Below, piece after piece: positions 7,886 to 15,858 of a stretch of 16,873 bases of DNA; position 1 is the first letter of the stretch; each line of letters starts with the position of its first letter. The notes under the pieces were generated by a model that worked only from the letters and a program-made list of their open reading frames with translations, was not told the DNA's origin and searched no databases. A program made the translations under genes and the position numbers. The stretch comes from Clostridia bacterium (lineage in GTDB: Bacteria > Bacillota > Clostridia > Christensenellales > Borkfalkiaceae): NCBI GenBank assembly GCA_017503885.1, contig JAFVSF010000077.1:1-16873 (forward strand), in the 5' to 3' direction.

Positions 7886-9166
7886 CTACGCTTCGATTTT
7901 TACAGTTTTATAAGTTTTTCTACTTTGTTCTGCACCGTAAACTAATAAATGGCTACCTATAGAATCTTTTAATAAGGTAATAGATGCAGATGCACTCTCG
8001 CCATTTAAATATCTAACGATATCGTGCATTATACCATAGTCTCCACCACTATGTCCACCAAATTTAACCTTATTTATAATTTTATCTTTGAGATCTATAA
8101 TCTCTTCAGTATACCAAACTTTATCTGCATTGTATTTTCTAAATACAAATTTATTCTCTTCTAATTTACCCTCTATTTCGCCAAGAGTACCTACTACGTG
8201 TATGTATCTATCAGGACGGCACGTTCCACCACTTAAAGTAAACGCTGCAACGCTTCCGTCTTCAAAATCTACTATGAGGTTTTGTCTATCTACAACGTCG
8301 CCACCCATATTGTATGCACACTTACCAAAATCGGTTGTTTTTAAAAGTTCTAATCTCTCTTCTTTCGTAACGTCTTCATAAGGCTTATTGAGAGAATCTA
8401 AGAACAAGAAAGGCATTACGTCGTTATCGTAATAGAGTTTCATTGCACTATATATACAATCGTTTGCACGAGGGCAGTTATAACAATATTCGGTTGCATC
8501 TTGAGGCTTGTTCTTAAGAACAAAATGACTACGATGACCAAAACTTGCTATATGAGCAGGTTTTTTACCATTAAGCCAGCAAATAAGGTCCATATCATGG
8601 CAACACTTTGCAAGCAAAATAGGGCTTCCACACTCACTCTCGCTCTTCCACTTACCTCTTCCATAACTAGAAAGGTAATGAGGAACCCAAACGTGTTCAT
8701 TCATTTCCATAGAAACTATATCGCCGATTTTACCACCGTCTATTAAAGCCTTAACCTCTTTATAGAAAGGACTATATCTTAAAACGTGACACACGAAAAC
8801 CTTACAATCGTTTGCATTGGCAAGGTTATATATATCCATAAGTTCGCCCTTGTCTGCAACGATTGGCTTTTCCATAAGCATATCGTGCTTTGAATTAAGA
8901 ATTTCCATTGCAGTCTGATAGTGGTATTGGTCCATAGTTGCGTTTGCTACTATATCGGCCTCTATTCTAGACTTTACAAAGTCTGCATAGCAAGTGAAAA
9001 CTTGTCCGTCTGACAAGCCGTATCTTTCTTTTGCCACTTGTAATTTATATTCGTTAGGATCTATAATCGCTACTATTTCAAGCTCGTTTGGTTCATCTAA
9101 CGAATAATCTGCATATACTTGACCACGATTGCCGTATCCTACTACGGCCATTTTAATCTTCTTCAT
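7886..9166 (-). CDS. Gfo/Idh/MocA-family NAD(P)-dependent oxidoreductase
   Basis: A 426-residue cytoplasmic dehydrogenase. The Rossmann domain opens with VVGYGNRG (G10, G12, G15), and strand 2 ends AIID (Asp36), which favours NAD+. EKP with Lys100 and CHDMD with His190 are the conserved catalytic motifs of the family. The second domain is the usual alpha/beta dimerisation half. Unusual for the family as a whole are Cys228, Cys231 and Cys237 (CYNCPRANDC) in an inserted loop, with Cys283 further on, a possible metal site. The family oxidises or epimerises sugars and inositols; next to a GH38 mannosidase, a role in processing a released sugar is likely but inferred. A GAGTGA-like ribosome site precedes the ATG. 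Co-transcribed with the mannosidase. Confidence 0.92.
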   Translation of the reverse strand: MKKIKMAVVGYGNRGQVYADYSLDEPNELEIVAIIDPNEYKLQVAKERYGLSDGQVFTCYADFVKSRIEADIVANATMDQYHYQTAMEILNSKHDMLMEKPIVADKGELMDIYNLANANDCKVFVCHVLRYSPFYKEVKALIDGGKIGDIVSMEMNEHVWVPHYLSSYGRGKWKSESECGSPILLAKCCHDMDLICWLNGKKPAHIASFGHRSHFVLKNKPQDATEYCYNCPRANDCIYSAMKLYYDNDVMPFLFLDSLNKPYEDVTKEERLELLKTTDFGKCAYNMGGDVVDRQNLIVDFEDGSVAAFTLSGGTCRPDRYIHVVGTLGEIEGKLEENKFVFRKYNADKVWYTEEIIDLKDKIINKVKFGGHSGGDYGIMHDIVRYLNGESASASITLLKDSIGSHLLVYGAEQSRKTYKTVKIEA

Positions 9167-9193
9167 TGTCTCACTCGCTTTGTTTATTATCCT

Positions 9194-9215
9194 CGGGGAA
9201 GCCGAAGCTTCCCCG
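9194..9215 (-). promoter_or_regulatory. Intercistronic UUCG-capped hairpin
   Basis: CGGGGAAGC (9194-9202) and GCTTCCCCG (9207-9215) form a perfect nine-base stem. On the minus strand, the coding direction here, the loop is UUCG closed by C-G, an exceptionally stable tetraloop. No T run follows on the minus strand (GAGGATAATAAA), so it does not look like a normal terminator. A smaller stem AGTCGT/ACGACT (9231-9245) lies just upstream in transcription. It may protect or process mRNA between the surface-protein gene and the oxidoreductase gene, or weakly attenuate transcription. Confidence 0.7.
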
Positions 9216-9279
9216 TGAACAACATTTTTTAGTCGTTTTACGACTTATATTTGTTTAAATTTTTGCAAGATAAACTTAA

Positions 9280-12200
9280 TTATCTTCTCTTTTTAATAAC
9301 AACTGCAACTGCCATTACACTGAGAAGTGCAAATACAGAACTTAAACCACCAATATTACCAAGACATCCTCCAGTAATTGCTTCAGAAGTAGATTCTTGA
9401 GAACTTTCTGATTCACTGCTTTCTGGCTCTTCGCCTAATTGTGGAACAGCGTCTACGTCTTCACTAAATTGAGCAACGATGTCAGCTATTTCATCATCAC
9501 TAGTAGCAGATTCGATAGCTAACTTAGCTTCGTTATAAAGAGTGCTAATAGTAAGTACTGCATCTTCGCTGTAAAGGGTAAGGTCGATAGAAGCTTTCTT
9601 TGCGTTAATTGCCTTGATTGCATCTTCCTTAACACCTGCTAAACGTTCTTCTTCGCTAAGTTCAGCATCAGTCTTAAGTTCATCGATATCTGCCTTTGCA
9701 TTAGCAACGATTTCTGCAACTGTATCTAAATCTAATGCTTCGTCAAGTGCTAATTTAGCGTCTTCGATAATAGCAAGTCTTGCTGCAACTTCTTCTTCAC
9801 GATATAAACCGTCTTCTGCCTTGTAAGCATCGAGTTCAGCTTTAGCTTCAGCAACTTCTTCAGCGATTGCTTCTTTAGCATATTCATTTGCGGTCTTTAA
9901 GGTATCGATAAATTCTTTAGTGCTTGCAACGATATTAGCAACTTCTGCACTGCTGTTTGCAGTTTCAATTGCAGTTTTAGCATCTGCAACTGCTTCTGCT
10001 CTTTGTGCATCTTCAGCTTCAAGGAAACTATCTGCCTTGTATGCGTCAAGTTCAGCCTTTGCGTTAGCAATTACGTCTACCTTAGATTGAATAGCACCAA
10101 GAACTTCTAAAGCGTTTGCAAGTGTTGCTTTAACTTCTTCAGCCTCAGTTGCGTTATCAAGAGCCGTCATAGCGTCTGCATAAGTATTAGCAATTAAGGT
10201 CATATCTGCAGCAAAGCAATCAAGAGCTTCTTTTTCAGCCTTTAACTCGCCGATAGCATCTTTTGCAGATTGTACGTAATCTTCAAACTTAATCCACTCG
10301 CCGTTATCTAACTTAATGAAAGTTACGTCAGTAGTAGTTTCAAAGTAGATAAATATAATATTATTGTTATTGTGTGGTTGTAATAATACAGGTGAATATG
10401 CTGGGAAAGTAGTGCCTGCTGGAATAGTTATAGACTTCATATCTTCGCTAGATACGTCAATAGCAATCGATATACGTCCCTTGCCGTTTTCACCACGATT
10501 GAATAACGCATATTTGTCAACGTGACCTGCTTCGCCATTGATAAGAATTCTATCGTAGTTTGCATAGTTACGCATGCCCTCTAACACAATACTATGATCG
10601 CCTTCAAATGCAGGGAAATCATCGCCTTCAAGAGAAATACCAAAGTATCCGCCTTTAAATTCATCGTCTATTATATCTTCTTGAACGTATGCTACAGAGT
10701 CAACGTTTGTATATGCTCTAGTTTCAAGGTCATAAGGACGATGTTCGCCTCTTGTTACAACATCAGTAGATAAACGATATACAACTGCGTTTTCTTCCTC
10801 ACTTAAGAAAGCGTAACCAGGAATTAATAATCCCTTATCAACAGAAACTGCACTTTGCTTAATATCTAATGTGTCTCCTATTCCGTCACCATCTGTATCT
10901 TTATACTTAGTGAAAGTAATTTCACCTGATTCTACTGCTGCAGCATATTCTGGGTTATCAGTATGCATATGGAGATAAATGTGTGGGCTAGGTCCATCAA
11001 CGTTGAAACCAAGTGAACCGTTCCAGAAACCTACAAATCCCCAATCTCTTAATGATTTATCGTTAATATAAATCATATCGTAAAGACCAAATTCATCAAA
11101 TAATGCCTCTAAAGACTCCTTACTATAATCGAATGAGAGCCCGTCGCCAGCTGTTCCAACGTCAAGACCAGGAATAATAATGAACATGTTTAAGTTACCG
11201 CCTGCATGGTTGATATCAGTAATTCTAACCATCATAGCAGTATCAACTATAGTTGCCATTTTCGCAATACCATCAAGGTTTGCCTTTGCTTCTTCAACAA
11301 CTTGGTTGATAGCGTCTTCGCTCTTAGCCTTTTCAAGAGCTTTCATAGCATCTTCGATAGCTTCTGCTCTATATCTTTCTTGAGATGGAATATAATCTCT
11401 GTCTGCAAGGTATGCTTCGATTTCTGCTTTTGCGTCAGCCTTTAATAAAGCAAGTTCAGCCTCGATATATTCGTCGTTAGTAGTAAGAGCATCAATATCT
11501 TCGTATGCTTTTTCTACGATAGAGTTAATTTCTGCTAAATCAGTAAGGCCTTCTAAATCTGCAAGAGCCTTTTCTACGATAGCATCTCTTTGTGCTTGTT
11601 CTTCAACGCGGAATACGTCTTCAGCCTTGTATGCACTAAGGTCTGCCTTAACGTTTTCTCTTACTTCTTCTTGAGTGTAAATTGCATCAAGAAGTGCTTT
11701 TGCATCAACAACTGCTTGAGCAATTTCCACTTCGTTTGTTGCTTGAGCAACTAAATCGTGACCTGCTTCGATAGCCCTATCGATTTCTGCTTGTTCATCA
11801 GCGTAATAGTTTGCTTTATCTAAGTAGTTAGCGATTTGCTCTCTTGCTTCTGCTTTAACTTCAGCAAGTTCTTCATCTGCATACTCTGCAGCAGTCTTAA
11901 GAGCGTCAACTTCAGCCTTTGCATCTGCAAGAGCGTTTGCTACCGCTTCTTCGCTTCCACAAGTATCAAATGTTGCTTGAGCTTCTGCTACTATAGCTAA
12001 TCTTTGAGCTTCTTCTGCTTCACGGAATAATCCTTCCTTGTATGCAGAGATTTCTTCCTTAGCTGCCTCTATTACGACTGCTTTTGTAGGTACAACCTCA
12101 AGTAAAGCGATAGCTTGTTCTAAAGCACTGTCGATATCTTCGATAGTTGTTGCATTATTAATTAATTCAACGCCAGATTCGTAAGCTTCTACTAAAGCTT

Positions 12201-13989
12201 CAAAGTCTGCCTCGAAGTAATTTTCTTCAGCATAACCTGCTTTTGCATCAGCTAAAGTTGCTAAAGCATCTGCTCTATATGCGTCAACGCTTATCCAACT
12301 ACCATCTTCTAATTTAACGAAAGTAACGTCTTTAGCAGTCTTGAGAACTACTACTAATTTGTTATCATTGTTTAATGCAGGAAGATTTAAGAATGCATAC
12401 GTTGGGAATATAGTACCTGCTGGAATAGTTATAGAAGAGATTTGATCGTATGGCATATCAACTTCTATAGCAAAAGCACCTCTACCACCTTCGTTTAAGT
12501 TAAATTTTGCAAGTTTGCCAATACCATTTCCACCATTTACTTTTACTTTTACCCAGTACCCATTTAAATTGTATTCGTCGCCAAAATACCAATCTGGGAA
12601 ATCAACAGCACCACCCTCAGTTGGGAAATCATCATTACTGAAATCTAAAGCCAAGTGAGTAACTTCACTTTCTTCTGCAAGTTTTACACTTACAACGTCG
12701 GTTTCGGCATAGCCTTTAAAGCTATAAGCAATTGCTTCATCAACAGAATTCATTTCTAATTGAACTCTATAAACGTCGTAAGTATCTGCACCTGTAAAGT
12801 ATGCTTGTGAAGGGATTAAAGTACCTTCTTTAATAGTCATTTCATAGTTAGAAACGATACTACTAGCAAATTCTACGTCGCTAGTCTTCCAATCTTCTGA
12901 ATGACAAAGTATACGAACGTTATTTAATGGCTCACCTACGTTGTAACCGATAACGTTGTCTTCGTTCCAACCACCTGTTACACCCCATTCTGTTAAGGTT
13001 TTACCTGCAACCACAACGTTATCCCAGAAGCCAAGTGCTGATAATACGTCGCCTATCTTAACGTCGTAAGTATGGTCACCAGCAACAGCATCTACACCTG
13101 CAAACACAACGTACACGTTGAAGTTACCATTAGGCTTATGTTCATTTGTTACCTTAATAACAGCAGTTACGTCAACGTAGTTTACTTCTCTATTAAGAGC
13201 AGAATCAACTAATGCTTTAGCTTGTGCTAATGCGTCTATAACTGCTTGCTCGTTACCAGCGTTTTCAATTAAAACCTTACCTTTGGTAATAGCTGAGTTT
13301 CTATCAATTACTTGAAGACCACTATAATCGCCATCGGCAAGATAAGCGTCAAGTTGTGCTTTAGCATCATCTTTTAAAGGATTGAGAATTTCACTATCGT
13401 CTGGCTTTGCAGGAAGCTCGTCTATTTTAACCTTAATACTTGCTACTACAGTATCAACCCTTTCTTTGTCAGTGGCTCTTGATATAGAAGTTGTAGCCTT
13501 TGAAACTAATGATAATCTTTCTTCTTCGCTTTCTACTTCGCCTTGTTTATATGCTTGAAGTTCGGCAATTTTTTTAGTCTTATATGCTTCAAGGTTAAAT
13601 TCAGTCTCTACTTGTTGTACCCAATTTTCACCTTCTTTAACGAAAGTAATATCTTCAGTAGTTACGTATGCTTCTTTTGCACCCGTTTCTAAAGCAATAT
13701 AGGTTGGGAATTGACAGCCTGCTAAAATTGTAATCTTAGTAGCAGAGTTGTTGCCAGGACGGAACGTAAAGTATCCCTTTTTACCCCAAACGTTTAAGAA
13801 TGCTTCGCCAGGTTTAGCGAGTTGTTCATCATCAATTAAAACGTGAGATAAGAAGTTTGCTGATTGAGCATAAGATAATGCAGTTTTTGCCGTACCAGCA
13901 TAAGTGCTAGAAGCACTCTCATAATCGCTACCTGCAAGTTGAACACCTGCAAACGCAGAACCATCTTCTCCAATGAATACCTTTACCAT
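9280..13989 (-). CDS. Giant modular surface protein, C-terminal part, with FIVAR-like repeats and membrane anchor
   Basis: A 1569-residue frame without signal peptide. Three beta modules end in a shared signature: ITI.AG..FP.Y (about 87-97, 520-531, 1187-1198), then TF(V/I)K ending in a Trp (115-123, 556-565, 1223-1232). The second and third modules also share a front part with WG..G.WN (335-341, 983-989). Between them lie Ala/Glu/Lys-rich helical repeats of roughly 65-75 residues (about 130-265, 570-905, 1240-1515) typical of FIVAR-type stalks. Module three holds DTDGDGIGD (1031-1039), a calcium-binding loop pattern. A Ser/Glu linker (about 1519-1536) leads to GGCLGNIGG, a hydrophobic segment (1548-1565) and KKRR, a wall/membrane anchor without LPXTG. 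The ATG overlaps the upstream stop by seven bases and has no SD, so this is probably the downstream part of a frameshifted protein. Adhesion or glycan binding is inferred. Confidence 0.85.
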   Translation of the reverse strand: MVKVFIGEDGSAFAGVQLAGSDYESASSTYAGTAKTALSYAQSANFLSHVLIDDEQLAKPGEAFLNVWGKKGYFTFRPGNNSATKITILAGCQFPTYIALETGAKEAYVTTEDITFVKEGENWVQQVETEFNLEAYKTKKIAELQAYKQGEVESEEERLSLVSKATTSISRATDKERVDTVVASIKVKIDELPAKPDDSEILNPLKDDAKAQLDAYLADGDYSGLQVIDRNSAITKGKVLIENAGNEQAVIDALAQAKALVDSALNREVNYVDVTAVIKVTNEHKPNGNFNVYVVFAGVDAVAGDHTYDVKIGDVLSALGFWDNVVVAGKTLTEWGVTGGWNEDNVIGYNVGEPLNNVRILCHSEDWKTSDVEFASSIVSNYEMTIKEGTLIPSQAYFTGADTYDVYRVQLEMNSVDEAIAYSFKGYAETDVVSVKLAEESEVTHLALDFSNDDFPTEGGAVDFPDWYFGDEYNLNGYWVKVKVNGGNGIGKLAKFNLNEGGRGAFAIEVDMPYDQISSITIPAGTIFPTYAFLNLPALNNDNKLVVVLKTAKDVTFVKLEDGSWISVDAYRADALATLADAKAGYAEENYFEADFEALVEAYESGVELINNATTIEDIDSALEQAIALLEVVPTKAVVIEAAKEEISAYKEGLFREAEEAQRLAIVAEAQATFDTCGSEEAVANALADAKAEVDALKTAAEYADEELAEVKAEAREQIANYLDKANYYADEQAEIDRAIEAGHDLVAQATNEVEIAQAVVDAKALLDAIYTQEEVRENVKADLSAYKAEDVFRVEEQAQRDAIVEKALADLEGLTDLAEINSIVEKAYEDIDALTTNDEYIEAELALLKADAKAEIEAYLADRDYIPSQERYRAEAIEDAMKALEKAKSEDAINQVVEEAKANLDGIAKMATIVDTAMMVRITDINHAGGNLNMFIIIPGLDVGTAGDGLSFDYSKESLEALFDEFGLYDMIYINDKSLRDWGFVGFWNGSLGFNVDGPSPHIYLHMHTDNPEYAAAVESGEITFTKYKDTDGDGIGDTLDIKQSAVSVDKGLLIPGYAFLSEEENAVVYRLSTDVVTRGEHRPYDLETRAYTNVDSVAYVQEDIIDDEFKGGYFGISLEGDDFPAFEGDHSIVLEGMRNYANYDRILINGEAGHVDKYALFNRGENGKGRISIAIDVSSEDMKSITIPAGTTFPAYSPVLLQPHNNNNIIFIYFETTTDVTFIKLDNGEWIKFEDYVQSAKDAIGELKAEKEALDCFAADMTLIANTYADAMTALDNATEAEEVKATLANALEVLGAIQSKVDVIANAKAELDAYKADSFLEAEDAQRAEAVADAKTAIETANSSAEVANIVASTKEFIDTLKTANEYAKEAIAEEVAEAKAELDAYKAEDGLYREEEVAARLAIIEDAKLALDEALDLDTVAEIVANAKADIDELKTDAELSEEERLAGVKEDAIKAINAKKASIDLTLYSEDAVLTISTLYNEAKLAIESATSDDEIADIVAQFSEDVDAVPQLGEEPESSESESSQESTSEAITGGCLGNIGGLSSVFALLSVMAVAVVIKKRR
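9445..10272 (-). repeat. Helical FIVAR-like repeat block, membrane-proximal
   Basis: This encodes about residues 1240-1515 of the giant protein: roughly four copies of a unit beginning near A.AELDAYKA and ending near AKA.ID.LKT. At DNA level the unit starts are near-repeats, for instance around 9820 and 10035, where the same 'tatgcg/aagcatc...agttcagc' pattern recurs. Copies differ enough that the block is protein repeat, not CRISPR or satellite DNA. Confidence 0.75.
11275..12282 (-). repeat. Helical FIVAR-like repeat block, central
   Basis: This encodes about residues 570-905 of the giant protein, roughly five helical units with the same A/E/K-rich heptad-like character and the same recurring phrases (AKAEVDALKTA, LSAYKAED, AKAEIEAYLAD). 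It separates beta modules two and three and probably acts as a rigid spacer. Confidence 0.75.
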
Positions 13990-14022
13990 AGTAACGTTTG
14001 TTTCAATAAGGTAACGTGTTCA
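13983..14022 (-). other. Probable frameshift site joining the two surface-protein frames
   Basis: The upstream frame stops at TAA (13985-13983). The downstream frame is open back to a TGA (14022-14020). Both are open only in 13986-14019, so a single -1 shift in this stretch would join them. The minus-strand sequence TTGAAACAAACG has two AAA runs (complements of 14001-14003 and 13997-13999); one extra A would read through as LLKTNVTMVK and restore continuity. No classical X-XXY-YYZ slippery heptamer is in register. Confidence 0.6.
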
Positions 14023-15539
14023 ACCCATTGTCCATCTACGTAGTCCCATTGAACGTCTTTAGTAACCTCATACTTAATGTTAGTAGAAGTATCTAAAACG
14101 TAGAAACCTTTTTTGATGGTTATAGTCTTATGATTATCCTTTGCAACACCACTACCACTTGGATATGCACTTGGAACTTGAAGTTTAATAGCATTACCTA
14201 ATTCTTGTGGAGTTAAGAAGGCAAGAATTGGAGCATATTTGCTACCTTTAGCAATAGTTTCTTGCGTAGCACCGTAAGCACCGTTATCGCTAGCGTTTAT
14301 ATCATAAACAGGTGTGCCGTTAAATTCAATGTAAGACATTTGAACTGCACCACCTTGTAAGCTAGTGTCTTCCACGCCTTTCCACTCGCCTTCGTTAATA
14401 GCGTATCCACCTTCAGATCCGTATTGTTGATTCCAATATTTCACGTTATTAGTGTGGATATAATAAAGCATTGTGCCGTCAGAAGACGTATAATCTTGAA
14501 CTAAAAGTTTAAAAGCATCGGTAATATCTACTGAAGATGAAACTTTTTTGAACTCTCTACCACTCTTAACGCATTCAACGTCTTTAGAAACGTAGTAAAG
14601 TGTATCGCCTTGCAAGTTTGCGAAACCTTTTGAAACCTTAAACGAACTTACGTTTGGAATATAGTTAGTAGGTATCCAAACCTGTGCAAGACTACCATAA
14701 TCTTCAGTATAGTTAGAGTTGCTCATAGCAATAGGAGCATACACTGGTCCGTTATCAATCAACCAAAAGTCTGATCCATAAGAAATATCAGTTATTTCTC
14801 CTGCATTGAGCTTAGCATGTGCTTGGTTATTCCATTCTTTAATGGTTGTTCCGTTTATGCTAAGAAGGTTAAGGAATGCACCGCCACCTTCGTTTGGAGT
14901 AGCTGGATCTGCCGTCCAATAATTTTTGTTAGACGTCGATATTAAAATTGCTCTAGTACCAGGAAATTGAATACCCTGGTCTTGAAGTTGAATATCATCT
15001 GTAATATCAACAACGTTTGATACTGGAATATGTTTCCAGTTGTTAGAATCATTAGGTGTTTTGTTTTGAGCGTGTGCGAAATACAAATCAGTATCAATTT
15101 TGTAGGTTGCATTTTCATCCGTATGTGACCAACCCGCCCTTACAACAAAGGTTGCCATATCATACGCTGAAAAACCAGCAACATCCCTATTGATGTTTAC
15201 ACGGAAGAAACTTCCTATCGCCCCACCTGCAGGTTGAAGAGTTACCTGTATTGCACCAGGATGCTCAGCATTGATCTCTGAAAGTGTTTTACCGTTAATT
15301 TCGGCGTAGTCAAGTATACTTGCTGGGGTAACAGAATTTGTATAAGTAGTCCAATACTCATTACCGTTTTGAACACGAAAATCTGCACCATCGTTTTCGA
15401 CAACAAGTGTCCAGTTTTCAGTTGAAAGAATAGTTTCTTCTGCTTGTGCCTTAAAAGCAGGCTTAGCAAAAACCACACCTAAACTGAGAGCTAAAACAGC
15501 AAGTAAACATGTAAATAATGTTTTTTTGTTCTTTCTCAT
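13983..15539 (-). CDS. Secreted beta-repeat protein, N-terminal part of the giant surface protein
   Basis: A 518-residue protein from the ATG at 15539-15537, chosen because AAGGAAAA lies directly upstream; an in-frame ATG 25 codons earlier adds a polar stretch before the signal peptide. Basic MRKNKK then a hydrophobic core form a signal peptide, likely cut after AQA (residue 33). The mature part has about three beta modules of 130-170 residues. Modules two and three start with VDITD (177-181, 337-341), contain an INGT/FNGT turn, and end with a strand-rich KDV....W signature (DGQW at 502-505). There is no membrane anchor or sorting signal. The frame ends 13 residues after the last signature, just where the next module should start, and that module is found in the overlapping downstream frame. 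Function unknown; extracellular ligand binding inferred. Confidence 0.82.
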   Translation of the reverse strand: MRKNKKTLFTCLLAVLALSLGVVFAKPAFKAQAEETILSTENWTLVVENDGADFRVQNGNEYWTTYTNSVTPASILDYAEINGKTLSEINAEHPGAIQVTLQPAGGAIGSFFRVNINRDVAGFSAYDMATFVVRAGWSHTDENATYKIDTDLYFAHAQNKTPNDSNNWKHIPVSNVVDITDDIQLQDQGIQFPGTRAILISTSNKNYWTADPATPNEGGGAFLNLLSINGTTIKEWNNQAHAKLNAGEITDISYGSDFWLIDNGPVYAPIAMSNSNYTEDYGSLAQVWIPTNYIPNVSSFKVSKGFANLQGDTLYYVSKDVECVKSGREFKKVSSSVDITDAFKLLVQDYTSSDGTMLYYIHTNNVKYWNQQYGSEGGYAINEGEWKGVEDTSLQGGAVQMSYIEFNGTPVYDINASDNGAYGATQETIAKGSKYAPILAFLTPQELGNAIKLQVPSAYPSGSGVAKDNHKTITIKKGFYVLDTSTNIKYEVTKDVQWDYVDGQWVEHVTLLKQTLLW

Positions 15540-15858
15540 TTTTCCTTTTTCCTTATTTTTATTTGGTTCTATCATCATTTTTGTTAACAAATGAAAAGTA
15601 TTAAATGTAAGCACGACAAGTTTTTAAGTGGTTGGAACCTGGTGCCGACATTACTGGTTGCAGAAATTGTTAAAGCCGATAAAAACGACGTATTGCAAAG
15701 CAAATCAAACTTTTAAATATTAAACACAAAATGTGATTAAACCATTATTATTCGCCTTTCGGCAAATAGCTCAAAATTTAGACAAATTTTAATCTATACC
15801 CGACTGCAAGGGTAAACTTGCAGTCGAATATCATTTGTTTTTAGTTTACTTTTAACTA
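15540..15858. other. Intergenic spacer with hairpins, no gene seen
   Basis: These 319 bases separate the partial gene from the secreted beta-repeat gene. Besides the 15801-15826 hairpin they hold an AT inverted repeat AAAATTT/AAATTTT (15773-15790), a small GCC-TTTC-GGC stem near 15754-15763, and GGTTGGAACC (15630-15639), a 4+4 symmetric element that could be an operator half. On the minus strand a weak pair TTGCAA and TTTAAC at 18 bases is the best promoter I can find, and it is not convincing. No tRNA, riboswitch or small reading frame is supported. Confidence 0.5.
15801..15826 (-). terminator. Terminator-like hairpin after the partial gene
   Basis: CGACTGCAAG (15801-15810) and CTTGCAGTCG (15817-15826) form a perfect ten-base stem with a six-base loop, 33 bases beyond the stop codon at 15859. 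No T run follows on either strand (minus: GGTATAGATT), so termination would be inefficient, or the element stabilises the mRNA 3' end instead. Confidence 0.55.

Noticed and set aside
9614..11445. Long plus-strand reading frames opposite the giant protein
   Set aside because: They are Ser/Ala-rich mirror images of the repeated Ala/Glu codons, with no ribosome sites or promoter; the minus-strand frame has coherent domains.
9445..12282. CRISPR-like or satellite repeats
   Set aside because: The repeats are about 200 bases apart, diverged, continuous with no unique spacers, and in frame; they encode helical protein repeats.
13986..14019. A classical programmed -1 slippery heptamer
   Set aside because: No X-XXY-YYZ sequence is in register with the upstream frame and no clear downstream stem was seen, so an indel is the simpler reading.
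15540..15614. The longer start (15614) of the secreted beta-repeat protein
   Set aside because: AAGGA lies at the right distance before the ATG at 15539, and that start puts the signal peptide at the N-terminus.
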